Under the pieces are notes generated by a model. That model searched no databases. It worked only from the letters and a program-made list of their open reading frames with translations, and was not told where the DNA came from. Shown here piece by piece: positions 55,236 to 63,839 of a DNA stretch of 64,000 nt (the stretch's first letter is position 1; each line of letters opens with the position of its first letter). The translations under genes and the position numbers were made by a program. The stretch is from CBDCYS01 sp965224215 (GTDB taxonomy: Bacteria > Acidobacteriota > Terriglobia > Bryobacterales > UBA6623): positions 124,001 through 188,000 of the forward strand of contig CBDCYS010000051.1 in assembly GCA_965224215.1 (NCBI GenBank), read 5' to 3'.

Positions 55236-56554
55236 CACTACTGTCCGGTTAACGACTCACTGGCGAGCGGCAACTGATTGTTCCAGCATAGCTTAGGGCT
55301 GTTTTCCCCTTGCCGCGATTTGAACGGCGAAGGACGGCTGGAACGACTTCGGAGGCGGCCGACAATGGTTCATGAACCTCGGCCGCACCGTATTCTCCCA
55401 GTTGATCAGCTTCCTTCCGGATCGCGAATTCCGCCGCTGCGTAAGCCGCTACGACGGGGATCGCAGATGGCGCGGCTTTTCCTGCTGGGATCAGTTCCTC
55501 TGCATGGCGTTCGCCCAGCTGACCTACCGCGAAAGCCTGCGCGACATCGAAGCGTGCCTGCGTTCGCTCGGCGCCAAGCTCTACCACAGGGGATTCCGCT
55601 CCCAGGTGGCGCGCTCCACACTGGCCGACGCCAACGAGTCGCGCGACTGGCGGATCTATGCCGATTTCGCCCAGGTCTTGATTCGCATCGCGCGGCCTTT
55701 GTACGCCCGCGATCCGATCGGCGTGGATCTCGATCAAAGTCTCTACGCTCTGGACTCGACCACCATCGATCTGTGCCTCTCGCTGTTCCCCTGGGCCAAG
55801 TTCCGCCGGCACAAGGCCGCCCTGAAGATGCACACGCTGTTGGACCTGCGGGGTAACATCCCCACGTTTATCCGCATTACCGCTGGCAAAACGCACGACG
55901 TCAACATCCTCGACGAGTTCCTCCCCGAGCCCGGCGCCTTCTACGTCATGGATCGGGCCTACGTCGATTTCGAACGTCTCTTCGTGTTCACCCTCTGCTC
56001 GTCGTTCTTCGTCGTGCGAACCAAGAAGAACATCTTGCGCCAACGGCGCTACTCGCATCCCGTCGACAAGTCCACGGGGGTGCGCTCGGATCAGACCGTC
56101 CTACTGACTGCCATCGAGTCGGCCCTGGCGTATCCGGACCCGTTGCGGCGGATCAGCTACTTTGACGCCGCGACGAACAAGCGGCTGAAGTTCCTGACCA
56201 ACAACTTCGCGCTCCCGGCGCTGACCATCGCCCGCATCTACAAGTCGCGTTGGCAGATCGAGTTGTTCTTCAAGTGGATCAAGCAGCTCCTGCGGATCAA
56301 GCAGTTTTACGGTACCAGCGAGAACGCCGTGAAGACGCAAATCTGGATCGCGGTCTCGGTTTACGTACTGGTCGCGATCGCGCGCAAGAGGTTGGGCCTG
56401 GAGGCGAGTCGCTACCAAATTCTACAGATTCTCAGCGTTACCCTTTTCGAGAAAACGCCCATTTTACAGGCCTTGCAGCCGTCCGACTCCCACGAAAACT
56501 TACTCGATGACCCTAACCAGCTGATTCTATTCGACTTTTAACCGGACAGTAGTG
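55236..56554 (+). mobile_element. IS4-type element (1319 bp)
   Basis: Inverted repeats CACTACTGTCCGGTTAA and TTAACCGGACAGTAGTG, with GATTCGCAT duplicated on both sides (55227-55235 and 56555-56563), a 9-bp target repeat as expected for IS4. Confidence 0.93.
55372..56541 (+). CDS. IS4-family transposase
   Basis: 389 residues. The N-terminal DUF4372-like domain is FSQLISFLPDREFRRCVSRY. The catalytic part has YALDSTTIDLCLSLFPWAKF (first Asp), YVMDRAYVDFERLF (second Asp), and the YREK-like segment YKSRWQIELFFKWIKQLLRI with the Glu. Intact frame and exact target repeat suggest a recent insertion. Confidence 0.94.
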   Translation: MNLGRTVFSQLISFLPDREFRRCVSRYDGDRRWRGFSCWDQFLCMAFAQLTYRESLRDIEACLRSLGAKLYHRGFRSQVARSTLADANESRDWRIYADFAQVLIRIARPLYARDPIGVDLDQSLYALDSTTIDLCLSLFPWAKFRRHKAALKMHTLLDLRGNIPTFIRITAGKTHDVNILDEFLPEPGAFYVMDRAYVDFERLFVFTLCSSFFVVRTKKNILRQRRYSHPVDKSTGVRSDQTVLLTAIESALAYPDPLRRISYFDAATNKRLKFLTNNFALPALTIARIYKSRWQIELFFKWIKQLLRIKQFYGTSENAVKTQIWIAVSVYVLVAIARKRLGLEASRYQILQILSVTLFEKTPILQALQPSDSHENLLDDPNQLILFDF

Positions 56555-56691
56555 GATTCGCATCTCTTTCGGCCTGTATTTTATAGCCCTTTTATGCGCC
56601 TGGCGGCCTATTACCAGCAGCGTGAAGTAGTACATCGAATAACACTTATTATTAGTGAGTTTCCCCATGACCTCAATAAGGTTCACTCTCT

Positions 56692-58360
56692 ATTAGTCCC
56701 GCATTTCCAATTTGACTTCGGCATCCCGACCTTCCAGCGGTCTTCAGCGTCTTTATTGATAGGGGATCGAGCCCTGTCAGGACGCACGGAGGCCAACACC
56801 CAATGGGTGAAAAAGAAAACAAGCCGTTTCAGCTCACCTTCAACGGATTTCTCAAAGTCGATTTCCAAGGATCGCGCGTCACCTCGGATGGTGGCCTGAT
56901 TCTCCTTCGGGAACTGGACGAGCGGCTCGGACTGGGCAAGCTGATCGACGAGCATCTGACGGATTCGCGACAAGGCACAAACAAGAAGTTTCCGTTCGTC
57001 GATCTGGTGCGGCAATCGGTCTACAGCCGCCTCGCAGGCTACCAGAATCTCAACGATGCCGTGCGAGTCTCCGCCGATCCGACCTTTCGCTTGCTCGGCT
57101 CGAAAAAGAACTGGGAACGCGGCGGGGCGCTTACGTCGCGTCTGCAAAGCTTCGAGGCAGAGCTGCTGGCCAGTGAAGAGAACCTGCTTGGGCTGATGGC
57201 GGTCAACCGCGAGTTGGTCGCTCAAGCGCAAGCGCAGGACGAGTCCGAGCGTGTCGTGCTCGATATGGACTCGACAGAAAGCCCCGTTCACGGCCAACAG
57301 GAAGGCAGCGCTTACAACGGCCATTTCGAGTCCACCTGCTATCACCCGCTGTTGCTGTTCAACCAGCACGGCGATTGTCTGGCGGCCAAGCTGCGACCGG
57401 GTAACGTGTCCAGCGCCGAGGACTGGGACGAACTGCTGCTGCCCGAGATCGAGCGCCAACAGGGAGAAGGCAAGCGAGTGACGTTCCGCGCCGACGCCGC
57501 CTTCGCCAAGCCGGCGATCTACGAGGCATTGGAGGATCGCGGAGTGGACTACGTCATTCGCATCCCGGCGAACAAGAACTTGGAGTTGGAAATCGAAGAC
57601 ATTCTATTCCGTCCGCCGGGCAGGCCGAGCCTGAAGCCGCTGGTGCGCTACAAGAGCTTCCGCTATCAGGCCGCGAGTTGGTCGAAGCCCCGGCGGGTTG
57701 TGGCCAAGGTGGAGCACCACCAAGGCGAGTTGTTTCCTCGCGTCGGGTTCATCGTCACGAGCATGCGCTTGCCCAGCCGGTCGCTGGTGCGCTTCTACAA
57801 CAAGCGCGGCACGGCCGAGCAATGGATCAAGGAAGGCAAGCAGGCGACTCACTGGACGCGTCTGTCGTGTCATCGCTTCCGGGCAAACCAAGTGCGGCTG
57901 CAACTCGCCGTTCTGGCCTACAACCTGGGCAATCTTTGGCGGCGACTGGGACTGCCGCGGCGCATCAAGAGCTGGTCGCTGACGAGCCTGCAGCAGCGGC
58001 TGATGAAGACGGGCGGACGGCTAGTGAAGCATGCGCGCTATTACTGGCTGCTTTTGGCCGAGGGACATCTGAACCGCAAGCTGTTCGGCGACATGCTGCA
58101 CAGGATCTGGGCGCTGCCACTGCCGAGCGGGTAGAACGGTCGCTCGCGAGTGCGAAATCTGGATGCTGCGGAGTTGAAGCTCGGAGGAGTGTCTGAAAAA
58201 CTGCTTTCTGACCGACGAATTGTCCCCTTCGGAGAACGAAAGGGTCCAGTGGAAGCACTTCGGTCCGGCCCGGTGCGTGCCTGCGGTCAAGAAAGGCTTG
58301 CGTTCAAGAGAGAATGAACGTAGAATCGGGGAGGCCAAGATCCAAAATGGAAATCCTGGT
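56692..58360 (+). mobile_element. IS1380-type element of a second subtype, ends approximate
   Basis: The left side has TAGTCCCGCATTTCCAATTTG and the right side the complement-like CCAAAATGGAAATCCTGGTTA, imperfect inverted repeats around the transposase. I could not fix the outermost base or a target duplication. The 225 bp after the transposase stop hold no gene. Confidence 0.6.
56803..58134 (+). CDS. IS1380-family transposase, second subtype
   Basis: 443 residues, not closely related to copies A-D. FQGSRVTSDGGLILLRELDE is the usual IS1380 N-terminal motif. The DDE core is VVLDMDSTESPVHGQQEGSA (first Asp), VTFRADAAFAKPAIYEALED (second Asp) and FYNKRGTAEQWIKEGKQATH (Glu). Intact. Confidence 0.95.
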   Translation: MGEKENKPFQLTFNGFLKVDFQGSRVTSDGGLILLRELDERLGLGKLIDEHLTDSRQGTNKKFPFVDLVRQSVYSRLAGYQNLNDAVRVSADPTFRLLGSKKNWERGGALTSRLQSFEAELLASEENLLGLMAVNRELVAQAQAQDESERVVLDMDSTESPVHGQQEGSAYNGHFESTCYHPLLLFNQHGDCLAAKLRPGNVSSAEDWDELLLPEIERQQGEGKRVTFRADAAFAKPAIYEALEDRGVDYVIRIPANKNLELEIEDILFRPPGRPSLKPLVRYKSFRYQAASWSKPRRVVAKVEHHQGELFPRVGFIVTSMRLPSRSLVRFYNKRGTAEQWIKEGKQATHWTRLSCHRFRANQVRLQLAVLAYNLGNLWRRLGLPRRIKSWSLTSLQQRLMKTGGRLVKHARYYWLLLAEGHLNRKLFGDMLHRIWALPLPSG

Positions 58361-58655
58361 TAGTGGGCGTCGGACACGGTACTTTTCCGGTTGCACGCAC
58401 TATGCCCCATGTACCTTTTCACACAAATTGTTCCGGCTAGCAAATGAAGTATGCCGACATATGATTGGTTGACAAGATTCATCAAGTGTGAGTGCTGCAA
58501 CCCGGCTGGAGATTCTTAGTCAACCCAAATAGACATAGGACACTTCTTGAAGCTCGCGGGAACAACTTTTTCGATCGGGCGAGTTTCGGCGACACGCCGG
58601 AAGAACCGGCAGCCGGCGTCTGCCAAGGAATTTGGGAATTCCGGGTTTGTAGCGG
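58361..58655. other. Gene-free stretch before the pentapeptide fragments
   Basis: No gene supported. A GCCGGAAGAACCGGC hairpin lies at about 58598-58612. Confidence 0.4.
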
Positions 58656-58850
58656 GTGGATGGCGGAATCGAGCTTCGCGAGGCGAACCTCGTGGAGGTG
58701 AATCTCTGTGGGGCGGTCCTTTTCGGAGCGGAGCTTAGTGGGGCGAACTTTCGCAGAGCGAACCTCCGTGAGACGAACCTGAGCGGAGCAAACCTCATTG
58801 GGGCCAACTTCAGGGAAGCGAACCTCATCGATGCCGACTTTATTGACGCG
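58656..58850 (+). pseudogene. Pentapeptide-repeat fragment on the plus strand
   Basis: Reads GIELREANLVEVNLCGAVLF, GAELSGANFRRANLRETNLS, GANLIGANFREANLIDADFI, DAAL: about thirteen A(D/N)LXX-type units of a right-handed beta-helix. It starts without the usual N-terminal helix and ends where it meets, head on, the antisense start of another pentapeptide gene. It is a displaced or inverted body of that gene. Confidence 0.75.
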
Positions 58851-58852
58851 GC

Positions 58853-58915
58853 TCTCCACCGATTCCAGGCCTCGACACCCAGCTTAAGCACGTCGAGATG
58901 TTTTGGGTTTGCCAT
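58853..58915 (-). pseudogene. Start of a pentapeptide-repeat gene, body inverted or lost
   Basis: The ATG at 58915 gives MANPKHLDVLKLGVEAWNRW, the standard opening of this pentapeptide family. After NRWR the frame no longer encodes repeats on this strand; the repeats lie on the opposite strand at 58656-58850. Confidence 0.75.
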
Positions 58916-58975
58916 GGAGGCAAGGTGCTTTCAGAAATCAAGTCTAGATGTTCACGACAGTGCACGTCGGTCTGA

Positions 58976-59560
58976 TCATTGTGCCTCCGCCCTGTCCAGC
59001 CAGGGCGCCGGGCGATGGAGCCCGTCGGGCAGCTTTGTACCCTCGTCTCCGCGTGCCTCATTGATCTGCGATTGGGTAAGACCCCTTGCCTTGCTGAGGT
59101 CCGCCCCGCCGAAATCTGCACCACGCAGGATCGCACTACTGAAGACTGCGCCGCGCAGGTCCGCTTGGCGGAGATCGGCGTCAATGAGAGCCGCGTCGAT
59201 AAGGACCGCTCCGATAAGGTCACCCTGGATGAGGTTCGCCTCCCGGAGGTTAGCCGCGATCAGGTCGGCGCCACGGAGGTTTACGTTCTTGAGGTTTGCC
59301 TCCCTGAGCGCGGCCCTGCTGAGGTCGGTGTCACTGAGTGTCGCCCTGCTGAGATTTGCCCCCGTTAGGTTCGCTCCCCGGAGTTTTGCGATGCGGAGGT
59401 CCGCCCCGCTCAAGTTCGCTAGGACCAAGTTGGCCCCGCGGAGGTCCGCCTGTGTGAGATCCGGCCTCGTTTCCGGATTCTGCTCCCTCCACCGGTTCCA
59501 GACCTCGACACCCTTCCTGAGAGTGTCGAGATGCTCCAGTTTCGCCGTCGGTCCAAACTC
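58976..59560 (-). pseudogene. Pentapeptide-repeat protein, start codon lost
   Basis: KLEHLDTLRKGVEVWNRWRE is the family N-terminus, then about 25 repeat units (ADLRGANLVLANLSGADLRI to LRGADFGGADLSKARGLTQS) and a C-terminus QINEARGDEGTKLPDG to a stop at 58976. Upstream an in-frame TAA (59561-59563) closes the frame; only a CTG (59539) is available as a start, and the region before it belongs to an HD-gene fragment. It is thus probably not translated normally. Pentapeptide helices can mimic DNA or bind partners; role unknown. Confidence 0.75.
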
Positions 59561-59563
59561 TTA

Positions 59564-59788
59564 CCACTCAGCCCGGTCGATGTCATGGGCGAGAACGGCG
59601 ATCTACAACGCTTGCCCGGCCTTGAGATCAAGCCTCAACAACCACTCAAGGGTGTTTCCACCATGGAGGGGGTCGTCCGGGACTTTCGGATCATCCCGCC
59701 ATCGTCGTTCTGGCTCTTCGCTTCGCGCATCTTCTACTACGCACGATCCCGCCAGATGATGACGCGGGCGTATCGTTTCAAGGTTCAT
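59564..59788 (-). pseudogene. Duplicated fragment: HD-domain gene start plus the end of its upstream gene
   Basis: It reads MNLETIRPRHHL (compare MNVETIRRLIVC at the end of the CDP-alcohol transferase), then KVPDDPLHGGNTLEWLLRLD and LKAGQAL, a TAG, and IAVLAHDIDRAEW before a TAA. It parallels KVPEDPLHAENTLAWVLRLD and AKAGQALQIAALAHDIDRAG of the gene at 60961. It is a decayed tandem duplicate of the gene junction at 60.95 kb, fused to the pentapeptide gene. Confidence 0.8.
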
Positions 59789-59853
59789 CAGGGTCCCGAT
59801 TGACTTCGCCTGTCTGTCGATTCACATGCTTGAAGTCGATCCGCGGGACATGG

Positions 59854-60961
59854 TCACCCTTTGCGGCCAGCTTCTCGAATCGCCTCCTTTAGCAGGCGTG
59901 TTAATGCCTCGTCGTCGTATGTCACCTGAATTATGCACAGATTCACTTTGCGAGTGTGGCTGCGTTCGTAGCGGGTTGGCGGTCGTCGTGAGGTGGTAGC
60001 TCGGCAACTGGCCTTTTGGCTTCTCCGTGTCCGGTTTCCCTTCCCGCCCAGAATCCGCGTCGTCAAAACCTCGCTCGGAAGTGACGTGTTTCCAGTGCGT
60101 TACGGGTAGTGCATAAAATTTTATGCATAGCGCATAGCCAGGCTCTCAGATCAGCGCCCTCCCGACCACCGGCAGCAAGCCGCCGTAGGGAGTCGGCTTC
60201 CTGCCGCGGAAGTGGTAAGGCGTCGAAGCCCCGATTTTATTGGGCCGCGAGGCCGTCACGGCTGGGCCTTGTTGGACGGGCCTTTGGGAGCTATGCTGTT
60301 TTCGTCTGGTAACCATGTGGGTGACCTCCTTGGGGTTGGCTGGCGAAGCTGGGATCTTTGCCAGCCTACCTTTTTACCCCATGTTTTCGGGGGTCCCCAA
60401 TGGTCTCTTGCGGCTCAGCCCTCCTCAGGTCCACGCCGCAGTGCATAATTCAGGTGTCATGCTCTTCGCGATCTCTTTCCCCCGCACTGAGAGACGCCGA
60501 TAGCCCCAAATAGAACGACGCTTCGTCTCTTCCCAGCCTTCGCGTTCGTAGTAGAACGGCATATTGACCTCGAAATACGAAATGCTATCCGCATCCTTCA
60601 GCAGATCAGAGCGGTAATCGCCTCCAACCTCATGACGTACTACCAGCCGGCAAGCCTCGTCCGCAGTGGCCTTGGCCACGCCGCACTCGTCGAGGATCGC
60701 TCGCAGGATGTTCGCCCCGCTACGCGCATGGGCAGCCTTGAATGCCTCATAGTCGTCATAGTCGCAGCGACGCACTTTCCGGCTCTCACCGGCCCGGTCG
60801 ATATCGTGAGCGAGAGCGGCGATCTGCAATGCCTGTCCGGCCTTGGCATCGAGCCTTAACACCCACGCAAGCGTGTTTTCAGCATGCAGAGGGTCTTCCG
60901 GGACCTTTGAAGCCGCGATCGTCGCTCTGATTCTTTGTTTTGCGCTTTCTACGCTATCCAT
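59854..60961 (-). pseudogene. HD-domain (DUF4202-like) protein split by a MITE
   Basis: From the ATG at 60961: HAENTLAWVLRLDAKAGQAL, IAALAHDIDRAG (HD motif), DYDDYEAFKAAHARSGANIL, LKDADSISYFEVNMPFYYER and RLSVRGKEIAKSM. The MITE (59925-60454) enters there. Removing it with one TGTCA restores TYDDEALTRLLKEAIREAGR and a stop at 59854, about 190 residues in all. With the MITE present the protein ends TPELCTAAWT a few codons in, losing 22 C-terminal residues; the catalytic HD core is kept, so partial function is possible. The start overlaps the end of the CDP-alcohol transferase gene by 8 bp. Confidence 0.85.
59925..60454 (-). mobile_element. 530-bp IS1380-derived MITE, copy 3
   Basis: The same terminal repeats, flanked by TGTCA at 59920-59924 and 60455-60459. 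Nearly identical to copy 1 (25690), same orientation. It carries the palindrome GCATAAAATTTTATGC at 60110-60125. Confidence 0.93.
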
Positions 60962-61475
60962 GGTCCCGGCAGACGATGAGGCGGCGTATCGTTTCCACGT
61001 TCATCACGGCGGCAATGATCACGAGCGTCAAAGGAGCTTGATTGAACAGGGCGCCGAGGAATATCAGAAAGACACGGACATCGCGGCCCAGACGGAATCC
61101 CTTGTGCCGGATGCGGTTGCGCATGAGGCGGTCGTATTTGTCCGCCGTATAGCTCACCATAAAGGAACCGATAATCGCCAGAAATCCGGTCAACAGGATG
61201 AGGCTATCGGTCTTGTCGGCATAAGCGTGCCAGGTGAGGCCGAAAAGCAGCAAGGCGTCGGCGTAACGGTCCAATACCGCATCGAGCCACCCTCCGTAGC
61301 GGCTGGTTTGGAACTTGAGCCGCGCCACTTCGCCATCGCAGCCATCGACGATCGAGGCGAACTGTGCCAGAAAGCCGCCCAGCAAAAGGGCGAGGTAGCC
61401 GCCCAGTGCGAGCAGGCCGGCCGCCAGCACGGAACAAAGGAACGAAAACAGGGATATTTGATTAGGGGTGACCAC
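60954..61475 (-). CDS. CDP-alcohol phosphatidyltransferase family protein
   Basis: 173 residues from GTG 61475. The family motif D-G-C-D-G-E-V-A-R then 8 residues, G-W-L-D-A-V-L-D is complete (IVDGCDGEVARLKFQTSRYG, then GWLDAVLDRYAD). Hydrophobic segments at about 8-35, 85-110 and 135-160 fit a membrane enzyme that moves a phosphatidyl-type group to an alcohol. The usual N-terminal 15-20 residues before VTPNQISL seem missing, so the start may be truncated: an upstream TAA lies 20 codons before. The next gene overlaps its end by 8 bp. Confidence 0.85.
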   Translation of the reverse strand: MVTPNQISLFSFLCSVLAAGLLALGGYLALLLGGFLAQFASIVDGCDGEVARLKFQTSRYGGWLDAVLDRYADALLLFGLTWHAYADKTDSLILLTGFLAIIGSFMVSYTADKYDRLMRNRIRHKGFRLGRDVRVFLIFLGALFNQAPLTLVIIAAVMNVETIRRLIVCRDHG

Positions 61476-61675
61476 CAGGCATTGGTGGTGCTTGCCCTGG
61501 TTATCGCTCGCATCTTCAAATTATCGAGCGGCTACCGTCAGCGCGTTGGAATGGCACAGGGTTCTGCTACAGTGCAATCATTGGTGACAGTGAAGCGTGT
61601 TTCGAGCAACTGCTCGAGAATGTAAAAGGCACCTGGCTGCGGTAAAACCTTGGCTCCCAGCCCACGACCGCAGAT

Positions 61676-61699
61676 CAACCTTCCAGAAGGGGAAGGTTG
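61676..61699 (+). promoter_or_regulatory. Stem-loop in the leader of the sigma-factor gene
   Basis: CAACCTTCC pairs with GGAAGGTTG around a 6-nt loop, 43 bp before the start codon. It may act as an attenuator or mRNA stabiliser. No gene is seen in 61476-61741. Confidence 0.4.
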
Positions 61700-61741
61700 G
61701 CGTCTAGCAATTGAGAGGCTGGAGTCTCAGAGAGCATCTTC

Positions 61742-63262
61742 TTGGACCGCTTGAGGGATAGCGAATCATCGGGCAACCCTCCGTTACCCCCCCTGGCTTC
61801 GGAGGACTCATCCGACTGCGAGGAGTTGGTTTGGCAGGAAAACCGCAACGGAGACGATCGGTCGGGAAAGCCGGGGGAAGACAGCGTGCGGTTGTATCTC
61901 ACCGCAATGGGTGCGATACCGCTGCTGAACCGGGACGACGAGGTCCGGCTGGCCAGGAACATGGAGCGCGGCAATCGACGAATGAGAAAAGCGCTCTCGC
62001 GAACCTCTTGGCTTTGGGGAAAGTTGCTTGAACTGGATGAAAAGCTCAGAAAGAATCAACTGAACCAGCGACGCTTTTTCCATCTTGGAACTGCGGATGA
62101 TGCTGGGTCTGCGAAGACGCGCCGGGAGAAAATGCTTCGTAAGAAGTTCGCGCGGGTCGCCCAATTGTTTCAAGAGTTCGAGAAACTAGCCGCGGGGACG
62201 CGCGTCGGGCGGCGCCCGAGCGTCGCCGTTCGGCGCAGACACGCCTGGCGCCGGGCAAGATGCAAGGTCGCGTTGTCGTGTGCTAGCCGTGACATTCCCT
62301 TCCGCCTGGATGTCTGGAAGGCATTTGCAGTCGAGTTCTTAGAGACGACCGAGGAACTCGTTGCAGCCGAGGAGAAGCTGGAGAAACCTCGACAGGATTG
62401 GAAGTGGGCTGCAGACAGCAGAACAACCTGCACGACGGCGTGCCCCGGACCTGAGGTCGGCATGACGGTGGCGGAGATCCAGCAAACTCAGCAGCAGGTC
62501 CGTGCGGGCAAGGCCCAAGCCGAACAGGCCAGGATGGCTCTCGTCGAAGCAAACCTGCGTTTGGTTGTCGCGGTCGCCAAGAAATATGTGAATCGCGGTT
62601 TGGATTTCCTGGACTTGCTTCAGGAAGGAAATATTGGGCTGATGCGCGGGGCCGAAAAGTTCGATTACCGCCGGGGCTTCAAGTTTGCGACGTACGCCCA
62701 CTGGTGGATTCGGCAGGCCATCACGCGCGCCCTGTCGGATAAGTCGCGAACCCTGCGTCTTCCGGTCCATATGTGCCAACGGGTCAACAAGCTCGGGCGG
62801 GTCATTGGGCAGCTCGAAAAGGAGCTTTACCGCCCGCCAACGAATGAAGAAATCGCACAGCGGTTAGAGGTGAAGATCCAAACAGTGGAAACAATGCGAT
62901 CGATTTTTCGAGCTCCGCCCTCACTGGATACTCCCATTGGAGCGGACGGTGAAGCGGTGCTAGCTGATGTGCTCGGAGACCAAGAAGCACGCTCACCAAT
63001 CCATGGGGCGATCGAGGCGGACGTTTGTGAGCAAACCGCCGGTGTGCTCAAGACTCTGTCTCCCAGGGAAGAGAAGGTGATCCGGATGCGTTTTGGAATC
63101 GGCTTCGATCAGGGACATACACTGGGGCAGATTGGTCGCGAGTTCGGGCTGAGCCGGGAGCGCATCCGCCAGATCGAAAAGAAAGCTTTTGGCAAGCTTC
63201 GGGAGCCGCAGCGCGCCCAGCGGTTGCGTGCCCTAATGGCTGCCAGCCACGGCAGCATCTAA
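61742..63262 (+). CDS. RpoD-like sigma-70 factor
   Basis: 506 residues from a TTG start. Region 1.2 is DSVRLYLTAMGAIPLLNRDD; a non-conserved region of about 160 residues follows. Region 2 is LVEANLRLVVAVAKKYVNRG, LDFLDLLQEGNIGLMRGAEK and KFATYAHWWIRQAITRALSD. Region 3 has LPVHMCQRVNKLGRVIGQLE. Region 4 ends with LSREEKVIRMRFGIG-like and LSRERIRQIEKKAFGKLREP. Region 1.1 is not present and region 2.4 (LSDKSRTLRLPVHM) differs from the housekeeping ADQARTIRIPVHM, so this may be a secondary RpoD paralogue rather than the main factor. Confidence 0.9.
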   Translation: MDRLRDSESSGNPPLPPLASEDSSDCEELVWQENRNGDDRSGKPGEDSVRLYLTAMGAIPLLNRDDEVRLARNMERGNRRMRKALSRTSWLWGKLLELDEKLRKNQLNQRRFFHLGTADDAGSAKTRREKMLRKKFARVAQLFQEFEKLAAGTRVGRRPSVAVRRRHAWRRARCKVALSCASRDIPFRLDVWKAFAVEFLETTEELVAAEEKLEKPRQDWKWAADSRTTCTTACPGPEVGMTVAEIQQTQQQVRAGKAQAEQARMALVEANLRLVVAVAKKYVNRGLDFLDLLQEGNIGLMRGAEKFDYRRGFKFATYAHWWIRQAITRALSDKSRTLRLPVHMCQRVNKLGRVIGQLEKELYRPPTNEEIAQRLEVKIQTVETMRSIFRAPPSLDTPIGADGEAVLADVLGDQEARSPIHGAIEADVCEQTAGVLKTLSPREEKVIRMRFGIGFDQGHTLGQIGREFGLSRERIRQIEKKAFGKLREPQRAQRLRALMAASHGSI

Positions 63263-63401
63263 TGATGAAAAAAGAGTCTGACCGAGACCGCCAAGTTGGA
63301 AGACCTTCCGACGTGAAGCTTCGGGACGGTGTTTACGCTGGAGACCGGCATCGGCGAGCGCCGGTTCGTATGCGCCGTCACTCGGGACAGCCGTCGAGAG
63401 C

Positions 63402-63839
63402 TCAGTCCACATCGACCATGATGGCCGCCAGTTGAACCTCGTCTCCCAGTGAGTGTCGCAGCAGTCGCTCTACCGCCAGAGCGCGTGTCAGCGCGCTGTC
63501 CCGAGTTGTGAGACCCGACTCGACCGTCGGTCTGGCGCTCCAGCCGGGATTGGCCGATTCCAAGACTACATCGTAAGGGTAACCTTCGATTCCTCGAAGA
63601 ATGAACCCGCTGTCAGACGCAGCGCACTCTACGCTCACATCGCGAGCATAGCAGCTTGAGGATGGTCCCTTACCCAACCCAGCGCGAAGGCAAGTTATCT
63701 GTACGAAAGCGCCGGGATAAACCGGCGGGGAGTCGGGGATGGACCAACCGGCGGGACCCACCGAACAACTTAATGGAAGGCGTGGCTGTGGAAGCGTCGC
63801 GATCAAGGGGGGAGGCGACAGCTCAGAGCGAGCCGGCAC
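63402..63839 (-). CDS. Hypothetical open frame, weak
   Basis: 145 codons. The N-terminal 65 residues are Pro/Ser-rich and not protein-like. From about residue 66 the sequence DVSVECAASDSGFILRGIEG, then YPYDVVLESANPGWSARPTV, has some likeness to a response-regulator receiver, so the true gene, if any, may be a fragment starting inside. No ribosome-binding site is evident. Confidence 0.3.
   Translation of the reverse strand: MPARSELSPPPLIATLPQPRLPLSCSVGPAGWSIPDSPPVYPGAFVQITCLRAGLGKGPSSSCYARDVSVECAASDSGFILRGIEGYPYDVVLESANPGWSARPTVESGLTTRDSALTRALAVERLLRHSLGDEVQLAAIMVDVD

Noticed and set aside
55214..56620. A 25-codon hydrophobic frame (MIRISFGLYFIALLCAWRPI) rebuilt when the IS4 element is removed
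   Set aside because: It has a good ribosome-binding site but is too short and unmatched to call; it may be chance or the start of a lost gene.
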